Positions 32,601 through 40,118 of a stretch of 64,000 bases of DNA are shown here, one piece after another. A program made the translations under genes and the position numbers. The first letter of the stretch is position 1. Each line of letters opens with the position of its first letter. Origin of the DNA: an uncultured Lachnospiraceae bacterium (lineage in GTDB: Bacteria > Bacillota > Clostridia > Lachnospirales > Lachnospiraceae). The notes beneath the pieces are model-generated. The model saw nothing but the letters and a program-made list of their open reading frames with translations. It was not told the DNA's origin and searched no databases. The stretch is taken from NCBI GenBank assembly GCA_910589105.1, contig CAJUST010000015.1, forward strand, positions 1-64,000, written 5' to 3'.

Positions 32601-35044
32601 TAATCCCAGATCAGGTGCCGCCTCAGGTATTTGATCCGGATAGGGACAAAGATGGCGTGAAACCGGAAATTAAGATTATGTTTTATCCGGTGGAAGGCGA
32701 AGAAGGCTATCAGTTAAAACCGGGCGTTGATTATCAAATTGAATATGAAAACAACAAAGACGTCACGGATCGGGCTTCCATTAAAATTACCGGAATGGGT
32801 TATTTTGAAGGGAATCTAACGAGGACATTCCGCATTACGAAAGATTTGAGGAAGTATATTAAATCTGCGTCGGTAGATACGAAAGAGCCACTGGTTTATA
32901 ATGGACAGGAACAGCATCCAAAATTAAATATTACATTCTTGGAAGGCGCGATTTTAACGGAGGGCGTTGACTATGAGCTGGTTTATGACAGGACTTGCAT
33001 AGACGCCGGAGATTATACCGTTATTATTCGGGGAAAAGGCATATACAGTGAAGAATGGGAGCCTTTGCCATTTACAATCCAGAAACGTGATATAAAAAAT
33101 GCCCAATTTAAAGTGGAGGATCAGGGATATACTGGAAGCGTAATAGAACCGAAGCTTATAGTGGAAGATTTAGGCAGCGTATTGACAGAAGGAGTGGAAT
33201 ACCAAATTGACAGCATTTCTCCAAGTGTGGACGTAGGTGAAGTGACGATTGCGATTTCGGCTGTGGAAGATTCCAACTACAAAGGAAATACGGAAGTAAA
33301 ATTCAATATTATTGAAGCGAATTTAGAAGAAGATTACATTGATATCCAAGGACTGGATGAAGTCATTGAGGAACTTGGGGAATTGGCAGAGTTGAGGTTA
33401 GAGTATACTGGAGAAGCCTTAACGCCGGAGATTACTTTGATGGATACCAGACGGGATGCAGACGGGAATCTGATTGCCGGAGAGAACGCCTTAAAAAAAG
33501 CGAAGGCAGGGGACGGTTCTTTAAATGACAACAATACAGAACCGAAAGACGAAAATGATACGGAAAACACAGAAGCCCCAGAGGATACGGAAACTCCAGA
33601 AGATACGGAAACCCCAGATGATACAGAGGGCGTAGAGGATACGGAGATCCCAGATGATACGGAAGACGGAGATGGCGCACAAGATCCTGAGTATTATACA
33701 TTAGTAGAAGGTTACGATTATACGGTTGAATGGACGGAGAATACATATCCGGGCTCTGCAGGAGTAACAATTACGGGCATCAATAATTATACAGGCGTAA
33801 TTTCAGATAACTTTACGATTTATGCCGATTTAAAGGATGCCGAAATCGAGCCGATTCCTGTACAGCACTATACGAATGAAGCGATTGAGCCGGAACTGAC
33901 CGTGACGTTAGGTGAAATTACATTAGAAGAAGGTAAAGATTATAAGGTCACTTATGCAGATAATGTAGAACGCGGGGAAGCGACAGCGACGATTACTCCG
34001 AAAGATGAAACGCATTTTGTAGGGGAAAATACAGCGAAGTTCAAGATTAGTAAAGATATTACGGGAGCTGAAATTACCCTAATAGAGCAGAGCTTCACTT
34101 ATACGGGAAAAGAAATCACTCCATTGCCTGCAGTTGAGTTCGAAGGGGAACGTTTGAATTTAGAAAATGGCGATTATACCGTTACTTATGCGAATAATGT
34201 AAATGTTGGAACGGCGAATCTCAGGATTGAGGGCGCAGGCGCATTTGACGGTTACAGTGAAGCGACATTTGAGATTACGAAACGCAATATTACACGCTGC
34301 AATTTTAGCGCGGTTACAGATGTGATGTATGACGGAACGCAGACGAGCCAGAACATCGTTGTTACGGAAGGCGATAAGACATTAGCGGCCGGAAAAGACT
34401 ATACGGTGGAATACATGAATAATGTAAATCCGGGAATTGCCACAGTTAAGATCAGCGGAGCTGGAAATTACGGCGGCGTGAAAACGATCCATTATCTTGT
34501 GAACTTAAATCCGATGACGGAAGTCAGCGCTAAGGGTTCGGCAGATTCCATTGACTTGTCTTGGACGCCGGTATTTGGAGCGGAAGGCTATGAAATTTAT
34601 GATGAAAACAATCTTTTGATTGGTAAAACGGCAGAAGTGAAGTATTCCCATAAAAATTTGAATGCCTTGACGGCTTACACTTATAAAGTCCGTCCTTATA
34701 TGAGTTCAGACGGCGCGACATACTTTGGAAGTTTCTCTAATCTTACACAGGCGAAAACTTCGATTAAGAAACCAGTCATAAAGCTTAAGGCGAAAAAGAA
34801 AGCGGCGGTTGTGTCATGGAACAAGGTTCGGGGAGTCAGTGGTTATGAGATTTACAGGAGCGCAAAGAAGAAGAAAGGCTATAAGAAAATAAAGACAGCA
34901 AAGAAAGCGTCCATTGTAAAATACACAAATAAAAAACTGACGAAAAAGAAGAAATATTATTATAAAGTCAGGGCATATAAACTGGTGAACGGAAAGAAAG
35001 TTTACAGCAGCTATTCTACCCCGAAATCAGTAAAAGCAAAATAA
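26648..35044 (+). CDS. Giant MBG-like repeat surface protein (2798 residues)
   Basis: A signal peptide (about 1-30) precedes a short acidic region and a Big2 domain (about 94-185). Then come about 27 related modules of 75-110 residues to about residue 2620, each with a start like YTGxxIxP, a middle G-x-DY-x-V-x-YxNN and an end GxGNYxGxxxxxFxIxK; this is the MBG/YDG-type Ig-like repeat. An acidic EDTETP/DDTE linker interrupts one module near 2297-2343. The end is two fibronectin-III-like domains, the last very lysine-rich. No LPXTG-type signal or membrane helix is seen at the C-terminus. Role inferred: adhesin or surface stalk. The start at 26648 is 8 nt after AAAGGAG. A sortase gene begins 13 nt downstream. 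Confidence 0.88.
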   Translation: MYKDAAKRMLAWVLVCCMICGMPDFSLLAKEAAMESVTENTGSEPEGKQENREILGETEEPEGKEDGVQPFADGGLEVIAEDTQTPEGGAPTESVSGIIVDAEGNPLSDEGRSLPIGETLTVRCVEEGNPANEISGIVWESSNAAAVSVENGVVTARAKDANWITISATKTEGSEKVTVASAKVTACASLSSNITVEGTTTEGGKIKLTNPVSYTGSAVEPSIRLKEGETSIPSSSYTVRYENNTAITKDGAAKAVITGNGGPNGYLGTLEVYFDIKVPFDLLTYPSALGNQTGTGLKKQPKPEVAGLAITDDKRADGTQQALQQLENAASNEDGYAVAVDMAEDEQSAVITVTLSGIYFGEKTYTVKVANDISVYDVVLSYNGDESRSWTYEGKEIKPTIKVKVNDTVELSSDNYDVEYVNCTDAGSASVIITGKGAYGGSKTETFIIGVADVSQIFEVEATGPAIYNKGKAKSGGVPPASLQITNVKTNAPADEKDYAISYEGADKFTETSTAKVTVTGNGNCSGSVSKTYKINKASLAEGAYQGDNEIQAEIVDADKLHYKGEGKQIIPTVKVTQGGAELENGVDYTLEYGENVNAGTKAGSVTIKAKDGGNYTGERTVKFDIKKFDLTVFPIDKIPAIPEQEYTGSALKPNEDSYKTLTIAEQDVHLERDKDYTVEYTKNTDVGNAVVRFIGMGDNCTGQTVTNFTIYKNLSHADIVIADIPDQTYTGQPIKPEPEVKDKETVIEKNENAALSKPAYSSITYNPENPVNVGTYTLTVTGDGKYYRGSKDTTFKIKARTMDTLQAQFADPVENNQYVFTGSPIHPAVKILDTENNIEMPTSDFLVEWLSASNQEETGALGSYSVRVSPIDPNNYSGGNLTLTYEIIKRSFVPDDAEFEVTIKDPQNLIYSGSEIYPELIVTDKKRIQNGAPYVLVKNTDYTAEYANNVNAGQDTASVTITGINNYTGSITKKFTILQMDLSAAGNVSIELTPDTEYFYTGKNIVPSVQKITVDGKELSSANYELVSEAKNKGTENVFTIKGKGNYKGSIVSNASCVQPPVTFEIKAKPISDADIIVEDIPNQPMVDGQTEVRPKVTIKYGDVLLLETTDYTLSYRNNTAIDNDNTPEEQLPTVIITANPDGNFTGERTKTFHIRSSISQAVIGKLNREKYTYSISACEPKPESVTLEGVTLTEGVDYEVKYRNNINAWVASRKDDPALKPTVVIEGIGQYGGSAEKTFDISQVEVRSAPNGLQVPLTLTINGATSKPFTGSKTYPEFTIKYSANNPNTGEGQDAYILKEGVDFEITSAGINASNNNALQIRPMGNFHNSVFVNLKTYTITPKPLTSYDIQFTPIDPVDFNNQVVTPAVELFDYKRNPDGSYNPEGVSDSAKAYKLVAGSDYNTPIVYRDNAKPGTATITIKGKGNYSGSKDIKFTIKGSLESTSIVFKNKTGAGEADYKYTGSEIKPVFDLKITAGTKETILKSGTDYTYQIIGDPINVGAYTIEITGIGSYEGTAITRTFNIVKRNLSDPKDVTINMAESVNYTGEDVWPEVTIKCGAYTLVENEDYVLIPERPCTVPTVASHKKYRLLIQAGSSGNFEGEITKSYTIGINLDVDVKIIYNDEPVQPSANVSFTYTGEEIKPQFKVVDLKKNNYELVLDKDYRISYDDDCINQGTKNITIYGLADYDESGNNITGTEYCGSLQVKNAYKIAKKSLADADVVIANIEPKDYTSQKIQPEPEVTWGERVLVAGEDFTYSYGANTNAGVQAGSVKINGKGNFEGNKEIKFDIKKKKLTDEDVQIAPIPDHTYVGEDIKPDIKITWGESLTKPVTLKAADYTMICKQGEDIKSRDVGTVTVTITGNEPNYEGSITTEFQIVKVRLADVKVEYVGAASKNSYSYTGKQIRPEVKLTYSTTYPKMNKVEMTPEGWGYIIEYGQNLYPGENNGSVTITAEPVGNCEGSLLSQFTITKRKLTDTPQIQLIPDQVPPQVFDPDRDKDGVKPEIKIMFYPVEGEEGYQLKPGVDYQIEYENNKDVTDRASIKITGMGYFEGNLTRTFRITKDLRKYIKSASVDTKEPLVYNGQEQHPKLNITFLEGAILTEGVDYELVYDRTCIDAGDYTVIIRGKGIYSEEWEPLPFTIQKRDIKNAQFKVEDQGYTGSVIEPKLIVEDLGSVLTEGVEYQIDSISPSVDVGEVTIAISAVEDSNYKGNTEVKFNIIEANLEEDYIDIQGLDEVIEELGELAELRLEYTGEALTPEITLMDTRRDADGNLIAGENALKKAKAGDGSLNDNNTEPKDENDTENTEAPEDTETPEDTETPDDTEGVEDTEIPDDTEDGDGAQDPEYYTLVEGYDYTVEWTENTYPGSAGVTITGINNYTGVISDNFTIYADLKDAEIEPIPVQHYTNEAIEPELTVTLGEITLEEGKDYKVTYADNVERGEATATITPKDETHFVGENTAKFKISKDITGAEITLIEQSFTYTGKEITPLPAVEFEGERLNLENGDYTVTYANNVNVGTANLRIEGAGAFDGYSEATFEITKRNITRCNFSAVTDVMYDGTQTSQNIVVTEGDKTLAAGKDYTVEYMNNVNPGIATVKISGAGNYGGVKTIHYLVNLNPMTEVSAKGSADSIDLSWTPVFGAEGYEIYDENNLLIGKTAEVKYSHKNLNALTAYTYKVRPYMSSDGATYFGSFSNLTQAKTSIKKPVIKLKAKKKAAVVSWNKVRGVSGYEIYRSAKKKKGYKKIKTAKKASIVKYTNKKLTKKKKYYYKVRAYKLVNGKKVYSSYSTPKSVKAK

Positions 35045-35057
35045 AGGATTGAGTCCC

Positions 35058-36248
35058 ATGGAGGAAGTATACAGAATTGGCAAACATGAATTTGCAACTC
35101 GTGAAGAATGGGAAGGCGCCAAAAGAGATTTAGAGATGATTGAAGCTATCCTAAACCGGGTAGACGTAGACCGTCCGGAAGATGTAGAGACGATTTACCA
35201 GCTTATCCATGAAGGGAAGATTCAGTTTGAAAGCAAGTTGGGAACCGCGTTTTTTTGTGACGTTTCCGACAGGACTGCGCAGAATTTAAAGCGGAAGCTT
35301 AAGTCGAACAAACAGGAATGGACAAGAGAATGGAACGCCCACCGCAGGCTGTTAGGGCAGAAGGAGTTTCCTGTAGCAGGCAGGATAGCGGAGCGGCAGA
35401 GTATTGACGAAACGCGTCAGTCACAGATGTTTAAATTTCTGGGTCTTGCCTGCGCGGCTCTTGCGGCAATATGTATTTTCTTTTATTCCCATTCTGTATA
35501 CCTTGAGAATAAATCAGTTAGGAAACTAGAAGAAGTGCAGCAGAAAAAAAGCGTTTCACAGGCGGTAGACTGGTCGAAGGAACGAATTGAAAATGATGGG
35601 ACACAGCAGGCAGGAGCCGGCGCTCCTGCCGCAGAGCCATCGGAGACGCCGTTTGAAACGCAAGCGCCGCCGGAGGTTTTAGCGGAATATGTTTCGCTTC
35701 ATACACAGTATCCGGATTTGGCAGGCTGGGTTCGGATTCCGGACACAAAAGTGGATTTGCCTGTTATGCAGTCAAAAGACAATGATTATTATTTGCACAG
35801 AAATATTGACGGGGCAGAAGATATTAACGGAACGCTTTTTTTGGACTATAGGGCGAATTTGCAAAAGCAAAGCGCAAATTATATTATTTACGGCCACAAT
35901 ATGAAAAGCGGTGAAATGTTTGGCGGATTGAAACAGTATTTGGAAGAACCGTACCTGTCACAGCATGATAAAATCCAGTTTGACACAATATATGAAAAAC
36001 AAACCTATCAAATAGTTGCCGTATGCCTTACTGACGTTGGGAACCAGACAGAAGAAAGCTATCGGTATTACGATTTTATTGAGGCAGAAAGCGATGCGGA
36101 TATAGAGGCGTTTTTACAGAATATCCGGAGTTGCGCTGTAATTGATAAAACACAGGATGTGACAGTAAATGATAAATTTCTGACATTATCCACCTGCAAC
36201 AGCTATGTAGAAGACGGAAGACTGTATCTCGTAGCAAAAAAATTATAA
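35058..36248 (+). CDS. Class B sortase with long cytoplasmic N-terminal domain
   Basis: The 396-residue protein has about 120 soluble, charged N-terminal residues not found in ordinary sortases, a membrane helix near 123-143 (FLGLACAALAAICIFFY), a proline/alanine/threonine linker, and a class B sortase domain: LAGWVRIPDTKVDLPV, catalytic His in YIIYGHNM, Cys in LTLSTCNSY and Arg in EDGRLYLVAKK. It should anchor the TPKTG protein encoded next. The start at 35058 is set by AAAGGA 9 nt upstream (a TTG at 35049 touches that site). It lies between the giant repeat protein and the LRR protein, 13 and 36 nt away, in one operon. Confidence 0.92.
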   Translation: MEEVYRIGKHEFATREEWEGAKRDLEMIEAILNRVDVDRPEDVETIYQLIHEGKIQFESKLGTAFFCDVSDRTAQNLKRKLKSNKQEWTREWNAHRRLLGQKEFPVAGRIAERQSIDETRQSQMFKFLGLACAALAAICIFFYSHSVYLENKSVRKLEEVQQKKSVSQAVDWSKERIENDGTQQAGAGAPAAEPSETPFETQAPPEVLAEYVSLHTQYPDLAGWVRIPDTKVDLPVMQSKDNDYYLHRNIDGAEDINGTLFLDYRANLQKQSANYIIYGHNMKSGEMFGGLKQYLEEPYLSQHDKIQFDTIYEKQTYQIVAVCLTDVGNQTEESYRYYDFIEAESDADIEAFLQNIRSCAVIDKTQDVTVNDKFLTLSTCNSYVEDGRLYLVAKKL

Positions 36249-36284
36249 TAGCGAGGAAGCTATAAAGTTAGGAGTGTGAGTAAA

Positions 36285-38123
36285 ATGAAAAAAGATTTGG
36301 CGATACGGATTGGGGCAATTCTGATGGTGCTTATGGTGGCATTCTTATCAATTTTGCCTGATTTAGTAAACGCAGAGGGGGACGATCCGCAGCCGTCCAC
36401 AGAAGTGGAATCTCAGGATACTCTGGCATCCGCAGATGGAGTGGAAACGCCGGACGATGCGAATGATGAAACTGCTCCAGATGCATCGGAAGAAGCAGGA
36501 AATCCACAAGAGCCGGAAACGCCGGACGATGCCACAGATGCGCCAGAGACAAACGGGCCGGAAGGATCGGACGGGGTGGAAACGCCGGATAACACGCAAG
36601 AACCAGATGAAAATCCGCTCCCTCCGGAAACAGAAACGCCGGACGGTTCAGATTCAGATGTATCTGATCCTTCTATAAAAGATCCGGAAGAAGATATAGC
36701 GCAGAATGGGGAACAGAAAGAGCCGGAGACAGTAAATCCTCCCACAGACCAGAATCCCGCAGAGAATGAGCAGCCTGTCACAGATCAGGCGCAACCGGAT
36801 CAGACTTCGGTGAATCCTCCGGCGGACACTGCTCCACAAACGCCGGATATTGGGGAGAAAATCCGCGCAGAATTACAAAAAGAGGAAGCGAAAGAGACTG
36901 GCACAAGGACGGTAACGCCGATTGAAGTTTTAGAGGAGATGTATTCCATCAATACGAACGAAGAAGATTTTAATATCGAAGGATCGACAGTGACGGGATA
37001 CAAAGGGGCCGGCGGCTATGTAGCGATTCCAGATGGGATAACGGCGATTGGCGATAACGCATTTTTCAATCAAACGAATATTACTGGGGTTTTATTTCCG
37101 GCAAGCTTAAGGACAATAGGAAGTTCGGCATTTAATGGCTGCTCGAATTTAGAAAGCGTAGTGATTCCGGGCGGCGTAACAACAGTTGGCGCATCTGCAT
37201 TTGCAAACTGCACAGGTCTTTCCGGCGTATCATTAAGCGCATCGGCAGGGACAGTTTCACAGGGACAGTTTTATAATTGCAGCAGCCTGACAAGCATAGA
37301 AGTGCCGGAAGGCGTTACAAGCATTGCATCGGGGGCGTTTGGAGGATGCGCGAATTTAAGCAGCGTTTCCCTTCCTTCTTCTCTTGTCAATCTTGATATG
37401 GGAGCTTTTTCGGGCGATGTAAGTTTGACTTCTATTTCAGCGGCAGGCGGCAGTTATTCTTCTCATGATGGCTGTGTTTATTCGGCAGACGGCAGACAGC
37501 TTTTGCTATGCCCTCAGGGAAAGACCGGAATTGCATTTTCTCCACAGACTTCTCAGATTGCTTCAGGGGCATTTAATAGCTGTGGGTATCTGCTTTCTGT
37601 AACCGTTCCCAGTTCAGTGACTGCGATTGCGGCAGATGCTTTTAGCGGCAGCGCAATTAAAACTGTTACCATTCCGGCAAGCGTGACTTCCATTGGTTCA
37701 CAGGCAGGCTGGCAGCCAAGTGTAGTTTATGGGGTTTATGGCTCTGAAGCGGAGGCATGGGCAAAGAGAAACCATTACATATTTGAAGGAATCGAAGGCG
37801 CTCCAGCCGATACGAATACAAGCGTGGAAGATCCGTTAGAGTCGATTGAAGATCCAGACCCGAAAAAGGAGAAAGAAGAAGATCCAAAGAAACCATCAAA
37901 ATCCGGTCAGGGGACGTCACCTGTGTATAATGCAGCTCCCGGAACAGGAACAGGTTCCCAAGCGGCCATTACGAAAAATTCAGGAGGGACAGTCCGCAGT
38001 GGGACGCCAAAAACAGGCGTTGAAGATTATGGTGTGTATTTCTTGTTTGGAGCGGTTTTCTTAATTGGCATTGCTCTGTTTGCATACAGCCGGAAATTAC
38101 GGATTGATGCAAATCAAAAATAA
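36285..38123 (+). CDS. LRR_5 (BspA-type) cell-wall protein with TPKTG sorting signal
   Basis: The 612-residue protein has a signal peptide (about 1-30), a 190-residue acidic, proline/threonine-rich region with repeated ETPDD/ETPDN units, then BspA-type leucine-rich repeats (about 230-490, e.g. AIGDNAFFNQTNITGVLFP, IGSSAFNGCSNLESVVIP). A Lys/Pro linker leads to TPKTG near residue 574, a hydrophobic helix and a basic end, a complete cell-wall sorting signal. The preceding class B sortase is the natural partner; some clostridial SrtB enzymes accept xPxTG. LRR_5 proteins often bind host matrix or other bacteria. The start at 36285 is 10 nt after TTAGGAG. A terminator follows. Confidence 0.9.
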   Translation: MKKDLAIRIGAILMVLMVAFLSILPDLVNAEGDDPQPSTEVESQDTLASADGVETPDDANDETAPDASEEAGNPQEPETPDDATDAPETNGPEGSDGVETPDNTQEPDENPLPPETETPDGSDSDVSDPSIKDPEEDIAQNGEQKEPETVNPPTDQNPAENEQPVTDQAQPDQTSVNPPADTAPQTPDIGEKIRAELQKEEAKETGTRTVTPIEVLEEMYSINTNEEDFNIEGSTVTGYKGAGGYVAIPDGITAIGDNAFFNQTNITGVLFPASLRTIGSSAFNGCSNLESVVIPGGVTTVGASAFANCTGLSGVSLSASAGTVSQGQFYNCSSLTSIEVPEGVTSIASGAFGGCANLSSVSLPSSLVNLDMGAFSGDVSLTSISAAGGSYSSHDGCVYSADGRQLLLCPQGKTGIAFSPQTSQIASGAFNSCGYLLSVTVPSSVTAIAADAFSGSAIKTVTIPASVTSIGSQAGWQPSVVYGVYGSEAEAWAKRNHYIFEGIEGAPADTNTSVEDPLESIEDPDPKKEKEEDPKKPSKSGQGTSPVYNAAPGTGTGSQAAITKNSGGTVRSGTPKTGVEDYGVYFLFGAVFLIGIALFAYSRKLRIDANQK

Positions 38124-38131
38124 TTAAGTGA

Positions 38132-38178
38132 AAAAAATGCGCGCGCAGAAATGAGTTTTTCTGTGCGGCGCTTTTTTT
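38132..38178 (+). terminator. Terminator of the surface-protein operon
   Basis: An imperfect GC-rich stem (GCGCGCAGAAA with TTTCTGTGCGGCGC) is flanked by an A run on the left and eight T on the right. It lies between this operon and the convergent ABC-F gene and may serve both. Confidence 0.8.
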
Positions 38179-38201
38179 TGTTTAGAGCGGAAGACTTAAA
38201 T

Positions 38202-40118
38202 TTATACGTCTTCTGCAAGCGTTTCCCAAACTTCGTAGAGTGTTTCAAGCTCCTTGGAAATTTCTGTTAATTTCGTATGGATTTCATTTAGTTTTGCAGA
38301 ATTAGAAGCGTTTTCCGGCAGATTTAATTCTTCTTCCAACTGGCTTTGGAACGCTTCTTTTTGCGCAATCTCATCTTCTGCGCGTTTTAGGGCGGATGCT
38401 TTTTTTCGCGCTTTTGCCTGCTCTTGACGCTGTTGTAACCAGCTTTCTTTTGAAGATTCGTTTTTTTGTTCTGCCGGTTTTAAGATTTCGGCAGATTGGA
38501 CAGCCTGCATCTGTGTGTCATGTTTTTCGAGGTAGTAATCATAATTGCCGATATAATTGACAAGCGTCTGTTTCGTTAGATCTAATATCCTCGTTGCCGT
38601 TTTATTGATAAAATAACGGTCATGGGAGACGAAAAATACAGTTCCTGTGTATCTGGTTAGGGCAGATTCTAAAATTTCTTTCGAAATCATGTCTAAATGG
38701 TTGGTTGGCTCGTCCAAAATTAGGAAATTCGCTTTCGAAAGCATTAATTTTGCAAGGGATACCCTGCCCTTTTCACCGCCGCTGATGTCGCCGATACGTT
38801 TAAATACATCGTCTTCCGTAAATAAAAACGCCGCTAAAAGGGTTCGGATTTCCGTATTTGTCAGATTCGGGCTGGCATCGGAGATTTCATCAAACAGGGT
38901 ATGTGTTTCATTTAAGAGCTGGTGCTCCTGATCGTAATAACCAATGTGGACATTTGTCCCTAAAGTGATTTTTCCGGCATCAAACGGAATCAGTTCATTG
39001 ATGATTTTTAACAGCGTTGTTTTTCCTGTGCCGTTATCCCCAATCAAGGCTACCCGTTCCCCGCGTTTAATTTCAAAAGAAAGATCGGAAAACAGGCGGT
39101 TGTCTCCAAAGGATTTTGAAAGGGACTCCACCGTTAGGACGTCTGAGCCGCTTGTAATGCTGGGATTCAGTTTGATATGCATCTCGGCATGTTCTTCGAG
39201 TGGTTTTTCAAGCCGTTCAATTTTATTTAGCATTTTTTCACGGCTTTCCGCTCGTTTTATGGATTTTTCCCGATTGAAGGATTTTAGTTTTGCAATCACG
39301 GCTTCCTGATGTTTCAGTTCCTGCTGCTGGTTTTGCCACGCTTTCCATTCTGCTTCACGGGCGGCGGCTTTTTTTACGGCGTAGTCAGAATAGTTCCCAG
39401 AAAACACATGGGATTTATGGCCGCTTAATTCAATGATTTTTGTTACGGTTTTATCGAGAAAATAGCGGTCATGGCTGACGATTAGGACGGTTCCTTTGTA
39501 GTTGGCGAGGAATGTTTCAAGCCAACTGATGGAGGACATATCCAAATGATTGGTCGGCTCGTCCAAAATTAAAAAATCCGGTTTTGACGCAAGCAATTTG
39601 CCGAGAAACACTCTTGTCTTTTGCCCGCCGGAAAGCTTGGATATGGGGCGCTGCATATCTTCTTGGGAAAAGCCAAGCCCGCGGATCACCCCAGTGACTT
39701 CACTTTGGCAGGCGTAACCGTCCCGCAGTTCAAATGTGTGGCGCAGACGGTTATATTTTTCTAAGAGCAAGTCCAGCTTTTCGCCGCTTAAGAGCGGCAT
39801 CTGCGTTTCCATGTCACGGATTTGCGTTTCCATTTCAATAATGTCTGCTTTTGCCGAAAGGACTTCTTCGAAAATTGTGCGGCTGCCGGAAATATCCTGA
39901 TACTGGGCAAGATAACCGACAGTAGTGTTTTTAGAAAGAATCACATCTCCTTCGTCGGGGGAAAGCTGCTGCATAATTATTTTTAGAAGCGTGGACTTTC
40001 CGGCGCCGTTGATTCCGACTATGGCGGCTTTTTCATTTTCATTGATATGGAAGGAAATGTTTTTTAAAACTTCTGTTCCGCTAAATGCTTTCGAAATGTT
40101 TTGACAGTCTAAAATCAT
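38202..40118 (-). CDS. ABC-F family ATPase (ribosome-associated)
   Basis: The 638-residue protein has two ABC ATPase domains without membrane segments: Walker A GINGAGKST and GDNGTGKTT, signatures LSGGQKTR and ISGGEKGR, and Walker B LILDEPTNHLD in both. A long charged linker (P-site tRNA-interacting region) joins them and a coiled-coil C-terminal extension (about 555-638) follows. These features match the YfmR/YdiF/Uup branch, which rescues or adjusts stalled ribosomes; some relatives give antibiotic resistance, but that cannot be told from sequence here. Its start overlaps the isocitrate dehydrogenase stop by 4 nt, so it is translated from the same messenger. Confidence 0.92.
   Translation of the reverse strand: MILDCQNISKAFSGTEVLKNISFHINENEKAAIVGINGAGKSTLLKIIMQQLSPDEGDVILSKNTTVGYLAQYQDISGSRTIFEEVLSAKADIIEMETQIRDMETQMPLLSGEKLDLLLEKYNRLRHTFELRDGYACQSEVTGVIRGLGFSQEDMQRPISKLSGGQKTRVFLGKLLASKPDFLILDEPTNHLDMSSISWLETFLANYKGTVLIVSHDRYFLDKTVTKIIELSGHKSHVFSGNYSDYAVKKAAAREAEWKAWQNQQQELKHQEAVIAKLKSFNREKSIKRAESREKMLNKIERLEKPLEEHAEMHIKLNPSITSGSDVLTVESLSKSFGDNRLFSDLSFEIKRGERVALIGDNGTGKTTLLKIINELIPFDAGKITLGTNVHIGYYDQEHQLLNETHTLFDEISDASPNLTNTEIRTLLAAFLFTEDDVFKRIGDISGGEKGRVSLAKLMLSKANFLILDEPTNHLDMISKEILESALTRYTGTVFFVSHDRYFINKTATRILDLTKQTLVNYIGNYDYYLEKHDTQMQAVQSAEILKPAEQKNESSKESWLQQRQEQAKARKKASALKRAEDEIAQKEAFQSQLEEELNLPENASNSAKLNEIHTKLTEISKELETLYEVWETLAEDV

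Noticed and set aside
27240..34500. Periodic repeats considered as a CRISPR array or minisatellite
   Set aside because: The periodicity is at the protein level with diverged DNA and continuous reading frame; there are no identical short repeats with unique spacers.
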